5,610 bases of DNA, from assembly GCA_013821865.1 (NCBI GenBank), contig PNJM01000181.1, positions 1-5,610 of the forward strand, in the 5' to 3' direction. The translations under genes were made by a program, and so were the position numbers. Below the pieces are notes generated by a model, which saw nothing but the letters and a program-made list of their open reading frames with translations, searched no databases and was not told where the DNA came from. The stretch comes from Rhodocyclaceae bacterium. Lineage in GTDB: Bacteria > Pseudomonadota > Gammaproteobacteria > Burkholderiales > Rhodocyclaceae. Of this stretch, positions 1 through 5,610 are shown in pieces. Each line of letters begins with the position of its first letter. Position 1 is the stretch's first letter.

Positions 1-145
1 GCACGGCGTAGCTCGGCGTGCGGCTCCAGTTCCAGCCGACCACGACGAGCGACGCGACCATGGCAAGGACGATGATCGTCGTCAGCTTCTGCTGCATGGG
101 CAGGCGCATGAACGCCTCGATGGAGAAAGTCTGTGCGTTAGCCAT
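1..145 (-). CDS. fliF: Flagellar MS-ring protein FliF, N-terminal fragment (cut by window edge)
   Basis: FliF forms the MS-ring in the inner membrane, the platform for the export gate, C-ring and rod. Only the first 48 codons are here, starting at the ATG whose complement is at 143-145; the gene continues past position 1. The visible protein begins MANAQTFSIEAFMRLPMQQK, then a hydrophobic segment at about residues 22-38 (the first membrane helix), then WSRTPSYAV. An R-L-P/S...QQ-K lead, one helix and a W-S-x-x-P-x-Y motif is the usual FliF start. A Shine-Dalgarno-like GGTGG (151-155) sits 5 nt before the ATG. It is transcribed divergently from fleS, 173 nt away, and possible sigma-54 promoters lie in that gap. 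The identification rests on a short piece, but the neighbours support it strongly. Confidence 0.88.
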   Translation of the reverse strand, partial: MANAQTFSIEAFMRLPMQQKLTTIIVLAMVASLVVVGWNWSRTPSYAV

Positions 146-246
146 AAGTACCACCGTTGTCTGGAATTTCCGGCCCCAATGCCGATCGTCTGGCAGGATT
201 CTGCCGATGCCCTGCAAGATCCGTTCGAGGAATAAGCGGCAGTTTT

Positions 247-297
247 TGCCTCCTTTTTGCCGCCTGGACCTTGCCGCCCGGTTGCTAATCTGCCGCC
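247..297 (-). repeat. Iterated GGCGGCA/GGAGGCA motifs in the divergent control region
   Basis: Reading the minus strand toward fliF there are four related heptamers: GGCGGCA at 297-291, 278-272 and 264-258, and GGAGGCA at 253-247. Their starts are 19, 14 and 11 nt apart. The last two extend as GGCAAAAA copies exactly 11 nt apart (254-261 and 243-250), about one helical turn. They fill the space between the best fliF promoter candidate and the next sigma-54-like match. They may be binding sites for an activator or simply local duplication. No known operator is recognised. Confidence 0.4.
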
Positions 298-298
298 A
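283..298 (-). promoter_or_regulatory. Candidate sigma-54 promoter for fliF
   Basis: On the minus strand the sequence is TGGCGGCAGATTAGCA. It has the obligatory GG-N10-GC spacing and matches 8 of the 12 fixed positions of TGGCACG-N4-TTGCW. A start about 12 nt beyond the GC would be near 272, giving a leader of roughly 127 nt to the fliF ATG. A weaker GG-N10-GC match, CGGCAAAAAGGAGGCA, lies at 247-262 and would give a leader of about 91 nt. Sigma-54 control of fliF is normal in fleQ/fleR-type hierarchies, but nothing here decides between the two sites, and the local GGCGGCA repetition raises the chance of accidental matches. Confidence 0.35.
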
Positions 299-318
299 TC
301 CCCCAGAAGGGACTGGCT

Positions 319-1566
319 ATGGAACCCCAAGGAAACCCCGCGCAGCACAGGGAAGCCGGCCGGCTGGCCGAGGCCTTCCGCATCTTCAACCAGGCCTCCG
401 AGGAACTGGCCGGGGCCTATACCAGCCTGCAGGAGCAGGTGGCCGGGCTGACCGCCGAACTGGCCATGGCCAACGGCCGGCTCAAGCGCGAGTACGAGGA
501 GAAGGCGGCGCTCACCGAGCGGCTGTCGCTGCTGCTGGATACGCTGCCCGCCGGCGTCGCCGTGCTGGACGCCATGGGCCGGGTGGAGCAGGCCAACCCG
601 GCCGCCGCGGCCATACTCGGCGCGAACGTGGAAGGCCGCGTCTGGGACGAATTCGCCGACTCCTGCCTGGAAGCGACCTCGACCCCCGGTGAAGCGGAAA
701 TGCCGCGCAGGGGGCGGCGGCGCGTCGCCGTCACGGAGACGCGGCTCGTCTCCAGCGGCGGCCGCATCGTGCTCATCCACGACATCACCGAGGCCCACCG
801 CATGAAGACGCAGGCGGCGCGCAGCGAGCGCCTGGCCGCGATGGGGGAAATGGCGGCCGGCCTGGCGCACCAGCTGCGCACGCCGCTGGCGGCGGCGCTG
901 CTCTATGCCGGCGCCCTGGAAAACCCCGCTTTGCCGCAGAAGGAACGGGCACGCTGCGGCAGCAAGGTGATGGAGCGCCTGCGGCATCTGGAACGCCTCA
1001 TCCGCGACATGCTCACTTTTGCGCGGGGCGAGGCCACGGGCGGCGAAACCATCCCGGTTTCCGCCCTGGTGGCGGAACTGGTGCAGGTTTTCGAGCCGCT
1101 GGCACGGGTCCGCGGTGCGAGCTTCACGGTGAGCGACGAGAGCCGCAATGCCGCCGCCAGCGGCAACCGCAAGGCGCTGGCCGGGGCGCTGACCAACCTG
1201 CTGGAGAACGCCCTCGACGCTTGCGGTGCAAGCGCAGGCGGCCATATCGAGCTGCGCGCCGAGGCGCGGGAAGGCATGGCGCGCTTTCTGGTGCGCGACA
1301 ACGGCCGCGGCATGGATGCCGCAACCCAGGCGCGCCTGTTCGAGCCCTTCTTCACCACCCGCGCCGAGGGCACCGGACTGGGCCTGGCCATTGCCCGCGG
1401 CGTCGCGCGCGCCCATGGCGGCGGCATCGAGGTCGAATCGGTGCCCGGTGGCGGCGCCACCTTCACCCTGGCCTTGCCGGTTTGCGCGGCAGCGGTTTCC
1501 CTTCCCCCCGGCCCCTTTCCCACGAGCAGCGGAGAGGAGCGTTGCGATCGCGTTGCGATCCTTTAG
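319..1566 (+). CDS. fleS: FleS/FlrB-type soluble sensor histidine kinase of flagellar genes
   Basis: Cytoplasmic histidine kinase (415 aa) expected to phosphorylate FleR and so time middle flagellar gene expression. In order: an N-terminal coiled coil (about 10-72), a PAS domain (about 70-160, with LLDTLPAGVAVLDAMGRVEQAN), a dimerisation/phosphoacceptor helix with AHQLRTPLAAALLY (phospho-acceptor His184), and an ATPase domain with the N-box LTNLLENALD (Asn297), the G1 box DNGRGMD (327-333), FEPFFTT (341-347) and the G2 box GTGLGL (351-356). No membrane segment is seen, as usual for FleS/FlrB. The H-box with AALLY following it is typical of this subfamily rather than generic NtrB. The ATG at 319 follows AGAAGGGA (305-312) by 6 nt. 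The last ~27 residues (CAAAVSLPPGPF onward) lie beyond the catalytic domain, are low in conservation character and are encoded by repeat-like DNA. The stop lies 14 nt before fleR, so the two are co-transcribed. Confidence 0.92.
   Translation: MEPQGNPAQHREAGRLAEAFRIFNQASEELAGAYTSLQEQVAGLTAELAMANGRLKREYEEKAALTERLSLLLDTLPAGVAVLDAMGRVEQANPAAAAILGANVEGRVWDEFADSCLEATSTPGEAEMPRRGRRRVAVTETRLVSSGGRIVLIHDITEAHRMKTQAARSERLAAMGEMAAGLAHQLRTPLAAALLYAGALENPALPQKERARCGSKVMERLRHLERLIRDMLTFARGEATGGETIPVSALVAELVQVFEPLARVRGASFTVSDESRNAAASGNRKALAGALTNLLENALDACGASAGGHIELRAEAREGMARFLVRDNGRGMDAATQARLFEPFFTTRAEGTGLGLAIARGVARAHGGGIEVESVPGGGATFTLALPVCAAAVSLPPGPFPTSSGEERCDRVAIL
1539..1560 (+). repeat. Perfect 11-bp tandem duplication at the fleS 3' end
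   Basis: GCGTTGCGATC occurs twice without a gap, at 1539-1549 and 1550-1560, inside the last codons of fleS. The junction makes the palindrome GCGATCGC (1544-1551). With both copies fleS ends at the TAG at 1564-1566. With one copy the frame would shift, pass that TAG, and continue through the ATG at 1581 in the fleR frame. Confidence 0.9.
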
Positions 1567-1580
1567 AAATGGAGTGCGAC

Positions 1581-2942
<1,362 letters not shown>

Positions 2943-2947
2943 TCCCC

Positions 2948-2963
2948 TGGCATGCGGGTTGCT
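2948..2963 (+). promoter_or_regulatory. Sigma-54 promoter of fliE
   Basis: TGGCATGCGGGTTGCT matches the -24/-12 consensus TGGCACG-N4-TTGCW at all fixed positions but one (C to T in the -24 box), with exact GG-N10-GC spacing. It lies 5 nt after the fleR stop. The predicted start near 2974 gives a leader of about 22 nt containing the fliE ribosome binding site. fliE can therefore be transcribed apart from fleSR, presumably under FleR. Confidence 0.88.
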
Positions 2964-2981
2964 AAAGAATTGCCGGAAACC

Positions 2982-2987
2982 GGAGGG
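2982..2987 (+). promoter_or_regulatory. Ribosome binding site fixing the fliE start
   Basis: GGAGGG lies 8 nt before the ATG at 2996. An in-frame TTG at 2990 is only 2 nt from it, too close for initiation, so the ATG is preferred. Confidence 0.8.
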
Positions 2988-2995
2988 ATTTGGAA

Positions 2996-3322
2996 ATGGA
3001 CACCAAGGGCATAGACCAGATGCTGTCGGAGCTGCGCGCGGCAGCGCAACTCGCTTCAGGCAAGGCCTTGCAGCCGAAGCAGGCACAGGAGGCGGGCGGG
3101 GCGGATTTCGGGCAGATTCTCAAGGGCACGCTCGACCAGGTGAACCAGGCGCAGCTTCAGGCCCAGCAGCTGGCGCAGGATTTTTCCGCGGGCAACGGCA
3201 GCGCCAGTTTGCAGGACGTCATGATGTCCCTGCAGAAGGCCAACATCTCGTTCCAGCAGATGGTGCAGGTGCGCAACAAGCTGGTTTCAGCCTATCAGGA
3301 CATGATGAACATGCAGGTTTGA
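2996..3322 (+). CDS. fliE: Flagellar hook-basal body protein FliE
   Basis: FliE is a small exported protein that joins the MS-ring (FliF) to the proximal rod and is needed for export to proceed. With the ATG at 2996 the product is 108 aa, normal for the family. The C-terminal half is diagnostic: SLQDVMMSLQKANISFQQMV, then VRNKLVSAYQDMMNMQV, matching the conserved helix pair with V-R-N-K-L/V...A-Y-x-x-(M/I)-x-x-M. The N-terminal half is a polar, Gln/Ala-rich helix, as expected of a rod-type export substrate without a cleaved signal. It has its own near-consensus sigma-54 promoter, follows fleR, and is convergent with ycgR across a large inverted repeat. Unusually, fliF is not downstream but lies 2.85 kb away on the other strand. 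Confidence 0.95.
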   Translation: MDTKGIDQMLSELRAAAQLASGKALQPKQAQEAGGADFGQILKGTLDQVNQAQLQAQQLAQDFSAGNGSASLQDVMMSLQKANISFQQMVQVRNKLVSAYQDMMNMQV

Positions 3323-3328
3323 GTATCG

Positions 3329-3420
3329 AGTTTCGGGTTTTGAGTTTCGAGTTGGGAGAACAGGAGCGGCGCCATGGCGCCGCTCAGCTTTTCAACTCGC
3401 AACTTCGCTAACCCGGAACT
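3329..3420. repeat. Compound imperfect inverted repeat between fliE and ycgR
   Basis: The outer left arm (3329-3354) carries AGTTTCGGGTTT then GAGTTTCGAGTTG; the right arm (3393-3420), read on the opposite strand, carries AGTTCCGGGTTA then AAGTTGCGAGTTG. The two blocks agree at 10 of 12 and 11 of 13 positions. Innermost CGAGTTG (3348-3354) and CAACTCG (3393-3399) pair perfectly. At the centre is a perfect 22-bp palindrome (3364-3385), half-site GAGCGGCGCCA. GAGTTTCG also repeats directly at 3328-3335 and 3342-3349. The right arm ends on the ycgR stop codon. This looks like a mobile or dispersed intergenic repeat, though copies elsewhere cannot be checked. Confidence 0.8.
3364..3392 (+). terminator. 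Likely intrinsic terminator of fliE (possibly bidirectional)
   Basis: A very GC-rich stem (GAGCGGCGC pairing with GCGCCGCTC, tip CATG) is followed on the plus strand by AGCTTTT. It sits 41 nt after the fliE stop. The T-run is only four long. In the ycgR direction the same stem is followed by CTGTTCTCCC, so termination of ycgR would be weaker or need the larger arms. Confidence 0.6.
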
Positions 3421-4223
3421 TACATCAGCCCGGTTTCCCTCGCCTTGCGCTCCCGCTCGACGCGGATGATGTAGCGCTGGATCAGTGTCAGCATGTGGCC
3501 GGGCAGATCCTCGAACTGGCAGCCCGAGCGCTTGACCCGGCTGCCGTTGCGCAGGGTGAATTCGAAGATGTTGCGCACGCGCAGCGTCGCCGTCACCGTG
3601 CCCACTTCGGGCAGCTCGATGCGGCAGTTCTCGAACAGGTGGTCGGTCTCGAACTCGACGCCCTCGGGCGGCGCCATCACCGCCAGCCCGCCGCCGCTGA
3701 TGTCGATGACCGTCGTTTCCACGGAGGCCGTCGAGCCGTCGGCGAGCTTCACCGGAATGACGCATTTCAGCGGGTGCGCGATCGGCGCAGTGAGCCGGTA
3801 GTATTCGCGCCGCTGCAGGCGCAGCAGCGTGTCCGGCAGGGCGGCACGGAAAGCGGGCCGGCCCTCGAATTCGGCGTTCTCCAGGCGGGTCACGATGAAC
3901 TGGATCTTCACCTTCTCGTGCGTGGCGATGAAAATCAGCTTGTCGCTGGCCAGCGCCTTGCGGTTCATCTCGGCGTTGCTGCCGGGATCGAGCAGCAGGG
4001 TGTTGCCGTCGGCCGCAATGGACAGCAGCGTGGTGAGGAGAAAATCGTTGCCCTGGTTGAAGTAGACGGTGATGAGCGAGCCCTTGTCGCGCATGGCGCG
4101 CAGGATGAAGAGGATCTCCTTCTTCGAGTGCAGGAGATACTTGTCGAAGTCGTCCGCCTGCATCAGCTCGAACTTGAGCTGGGGCGAATCTTCCTGCTGC
4201 GCGGGCGGGGTGCTGTCGGTCAT
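3420..4223 (-). CDS. ycgR: YcgR-type flagellar brake protein with PilZ domain
   Basis: Cyclic di-GMP receptor (267 aa) expected to act on the flagellar motor or switch to slow swimming. The N-terminal YcgR domain spans about 20-132 (FDKYLLHSKKEILFILRAM, then SLITVYFNQGNDFLLTTLL). The PilZ domain covers about 135-250 with both c-di-GMP motifs: RREYYR, giving R139xxxR143, and DISGGG, giving D174xS176xxG179. The C-terminal IQRYIIRVERERKARE is also typical of YcgR. Length is near the family norm (E. coli about 244 aa), so it appears intact. The ATG at 4223 has a poor Shine-Dalgarno sequence (ACGGA about 10 nt upstream); the next in-frame ATG, residue 21, has none better. It lies 40 nt after fhlB with no evident terminator between, so it is probably co-transcribed with fliK-fhlB. 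Confidence 0.93.
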   Translation of the reverse strand: MTDSTPPAQQEDSPQLKFELMQADDFDKYLLHSKKEILFILRAMRDKGSLITVYFNQGNDFLLTTLLSIAADGNTLLLDPGSNAEMNRKALASDKLIFIATHEKVKIQFIVTRLENAEFEGRPAFRAALPDTLLRLQRREYYRLTAPIAHPLKCVIPVKLADGSTASVETTVIDISGGGLAVMAPPEGVEFETDHLFENCRIELPEVGTVTATLRVRNIFEFTLRNGSRVKRSGCQFEDLPGHMLTLIQRYIIRVERERKARETGLM

Positions 4224-4263
4224 GCCGGTATCCGTCTTGTACGGGCGGAAGTTTAATGCATTC

Positions 4264-4596
4264 TCAAGGGGTTTGGGCCGGCTCCATGCCTTGTTCCATG
4301 CGATAGAGCCAGGCCAGCAGCTCGGCCACGGCGACGTAGAGCTGCGGCGGGATGCGCGAGTCGAGATCCACCTGCATGAGCAGCGCCACCAGTTCGGGCG
4401 ATTCGTGCACGTAGACGCCGTGCTCGCGGGCGCGGGAGATGATCTGCTCGGCGATCAGGCCGCGGCCTTTGGCCACCATCTTCGGCGCGCTGTCGGCGGC
4501 GGAGTAGGCCAGCGCCACCGCCGCCTGCCGCGAGTCCCCCAAGGGGACTTTCCCCTCAAGGGGGATCGAGACCTTCGGGGCGTCATTCCGCTTCAT
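4264..4596 (-). CDS. fhlB: Stand-alone FlhB C-terminal-like protein (EscU/YscU/HrcU family)
   Basis: Small cytoplasmic protein (110 aa) resembling the C-terminal part of FlhB that follows its autocleavage site; homologues are called FhlB, FlhB2 or YlqH. The match runs about 24-100: AAVALAYSAADSAPKMVAKG, RGLIAEQIISRAREHGVYV, ESPELVALLMQVDLDSRIPP, QLYVAVAELLAWLYRM. No NPTH cleavage motif and no membrane helices are present, so it is not the export-gate FlhB itself. In other bacteria such proteins can partly stand in for the FlhB C-terminal domain in substrate switching; the role here is inferred. The ATG overlaps the end of fliK by 14 nt and follows AAGGTGGA (4602-4609) by 5 nt, suggesting translational coupling. 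Residues 9-23, before the conserved domain, are encoded by two back-to-back hairpins and look like inserted repeat DNA. Confidence 0.88.
   Translation of the reverse strand: MKRNDAPKVSIPLEGKVPLGDSRQAAVALAYSAADSAPKMVAKGRGLIAEQIISRAREHGVYVHESPELVALLMQVDLDSRIPPQLYVAVAELLAWLYRMEQGMEPAQTP
4533..4565. repeat. Two adjacent hairpins inside the 5' end of fhlB
   Basis: AGTCCCC (4533-4539) pairs perfectly with GGGGACT (4543-4549) over a CAA loop. Directly next to it TCCCC (4551-4555) pairs with GGGGA (4561-4565). The two units share a C-tract/AAG/G-tract plan and differ sharply from the surrounding coding sequence. On the minus strand they are read in frame as residues IPLEGKVPLGD. The form resembles short dispersed palindromes of betaproteobacterial genomes; that likeness is from memory and unchecked. 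Confidence 0.75.
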
Positions 4597-5605
4597 TCTG
4601 TTCCACCTTCATCGCCAGCAGCGGCACGCCGGCGGCGGCGAGCGCATCGGCCAGCGCGGCTTGCCCATTGCGCAGCGCTTCGACGCCGGCGCCTCCCGCC
4701 GCCGCAAGTTCCACGCTCACGCCGGCGGCGGCGAGCCGCAGGGCCGCCGACAGTTCGCCGAGTTGCGGCAGAACGAGCCGGACGGTGGTGCTCCATTGCG
4801 TCGCCGGCTCTTCCGCCTCGCCCTGCTGCCGGGATGGCTCCTCCTGGATTTCCCATTGCATGGTCTGGCCGGGCCAGATCTCGCCGCGCCAGGCGATCTG
4901 CTGCGTGGCCGCGGCGTCGAGCTGCTGCTGCACCAGCGGCTGCAGGTCGGCCGGCAGCGTGACGGTCGCGGCGGCCTGGGCCGGCGCTTCGGGCGTTCTT
5001 GCGGGCGCCGCGCCGGAAGAAGCTTCCGCGGCCTGCGTTGCAGCCGCGGCAAGGGTGGCCGAGGGAGGAGTGGGCGTGCGGCTATGGCGCCCCTGCGGTT
5101 CGCGCAGCAGGGATTCGAGCGGCAGGCGGCCGGCAATCCACTGCGACTGGTGTGCTTCGTAGAACAGCCCGCTTTCGGTGATGGCCTGCTGCAGCGCCGG
5201 GGCGAGCGGCGCGGCGCTGGACGGCGGCCGGGGCAGCAGCGGCGCCGCGCGCTGGAGTTGCGCGGTTTGCGCCGTGCCCTCGCCGCGGGCGAGAAGAGTG
5301 CTGATGATCTGGCCGGCGCGGGAAAGAACCGCCGCGGGCGGGGATGCGGGCTCGGCGTTTTCGGCGCGGCCGGCAACGACCAGGCGCTGCGTGCGGCTGA
5401 TGACGACGAGATCCAGCGTGTCGCCGGGCTTGGCCGATTGGGGCAGCGCCAGGGTGAGGCCCTTGCCGGCGACGATTGCGCGGAAGGTGCCGTCGGGGAG
5501 GGCGGCCTCGACGCGCGCGACGAAACGCTGCCCTACCTGGAACTCGGGAAGATCGGAAGAGACTTCACGGACGGGCGCCAGCGGCTGAACGAGCGAGTCG
5601 TTCAT
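4583..5605 (-). CDS. fliK: Flagellar hook-length control protein FliK
   Basis: FliK is exported during hook assembly, acts as the hook ruler, and makes FlhB switch from rod/hook to filament substrates. The 340-aa product has an N-terminal conserved part (about 20-78, FQVGQRFVARVEAALPDGTF and LTLALPQSAKPGDTLDLVV), a motif at about 141-170 (AITESGLFYEAHQSQW, then LPLESLLREPQG) seen in betaproteobacterial FliK proteins, an Ala/Pro/Gln-rich flexible stretch (about 178-230), and the FliK C-terminal domain (about 272-336, TVRLVLPQLGELSAALRLAA, ending AAAGVPLLAMKVE). It is somewhat shorter than the ~405-aa enteric protein, within the variable range of the family. The ATG at 5605 is only 5 nt from the window edge, so its ribosome binding site is unseen and a more upstream start cannot be excluded. 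It overlaps fhlB by 14 nt. Order fliK-fhlB is a common pairing. Confidence 0.9.
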   Translation of the reverse strand: MNDSLVQPLAPVREVSSDLPEFQVGQRFVARVEAALPDGTFRAIVAGKGLTLALPQSAKPGDTLDLVVISRTQRLVVAGRAENAEPASPPAAVLSRAGQIISTLLARGEGTAQTAQLQRAAPLLPRPPSSAAPLAPALQQAITESGLFYEAHQSQWIAGRLPLESLLREPQGRHSRTPTPPSATLAAAATQAAEASSGAAPARTPEAPAQAAATVTLPADLQPLVQQQLDAAATQQIAWRGEIWPGQTMQWEIQEEPSRQQGEAEEPATQWSTTVRLVLPQLGELSAALRLAAAGVSVELAAAGGAGVEALRNGQAALADALAAAGVPLLAMKVEQNEAE

Positions 5606-5610
5606 CAGGC

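Noticed and set aside
191..205. TGGCAGGATTCTGCC as a plus-strand sigma-54 site
   Set aside because: The GG to GC distance is 9, not 10; the match is better explained as a small inverted repeat.
279..294. GG-N10-GC on the plus strand as a sigma-54 promoter for fleS
   Set aside because: Apart from GG and GC it lacks the consensus (CGGTTGCTAATCTGCC), and it overlaps the better minus-strand candidate.
82..1416. Long open frame on the minus strand (444 codons) opposite fleS
   Set aside because: It is an antisense shadow: the plus strand encodes a complete histidine kinase with all motifs, and the minus frame gives a Gly/Arg/Ala/His-rich product with no recognisable domain, common in GC-rich DNA.
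1221..1580. fleR frame open far upstream of its ATG, suggesting a longer FleR
   Set aside because: The upstream part lies inside fleS and is Arg-rich out-of-frame translation; the receiver domain begins right after the ATG at 1581, which has a good ribosome binding site.
2990..2992. TTG start for fliE two codons before the ATG
   Set aside because: Only 2 nt separate it from GGAGGG; the ATG at 2996 has proper 8-nt spacing.
2959..3411. Second plus-strand frame overlapping fliE (150 codons)
   Set aside because: It is out of frame with the clear FliE protein and runs into the inverted repeat; the translation has no domain character.
4228..4255. Sigma-28-like promoter before ycgR (TAAA at 4252-4255, ACGGATAC at 4228-4235)
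   Set aside because: The -10 matches only 5 of 8, spacing is one too long, and transcription would begin inside the ycgR start codon.

Overview
This window is a GC-rich stretch of flagellar gene cluster, almost fully coding. The gene content (fleS/fleR two-component pair, fliE, fliF, an FliK, a stand-alone FlhB C-terminal protein and a YcgR/PilZ protein) and the protein style suggest a Gram-negative betaproteobacterium, possibly of the Rhodocyclales type, with a sigma-54-controlled, probably polar flagellum. The taxon is inference from protein flavour; no rRNA or other marker is present.

Layout. Positions 1-145 (minus) hold the first 48 codons of fliF (MS-ring). Positions 146-318 are a 173-nt divergent control region with iterated GGCGGCA motifs and one or two possible sigma-54 promoters facing fliF. 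From 319 to 3322 (plus) run fleS (soluble PAS histidine kinase), fleR (sigma-54 activator) and fliE (rod/MS-ring adaptor). A near-consensus sigma-54 promoter lies in the 53-nt gap between fleR and fliE. Positions 3323-3419, between convergent fliE and ycgR, are almost wholly one compound inverted repeat with a perfect 22-bp palindrome at its centre, probably acting as a terminator. From 3420 to 5605 (minus) the order of transcription is fliK, fhlB, ycgR, with fliK and fhlB overlapping by 14 nt and ycgR 40 nt further on.

How the genes fit together. FleS is expected to phosphorylate FleR, which with RNA polymerase sigma-54 turns on the middle flagellar genes; the strong -24/-12 site before fliE is an obvious target. 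FliE and FliF build the base on which the type III export gate sits. FliK measures the hook and, together with FlhB-type proteins, switches export specificity. YcgR ties flagellar rotation to cyclic di-GMP.

No wholly new system is visible. The points most worth a second look are non-coding: an 11-bp tandem duplication at the fleS end whose loss would fuse fleS in frame to fleR, the compound inverted repeat between fliE and ycgR, and a repeat-like double hairpin read through by the first codons of fhlB.
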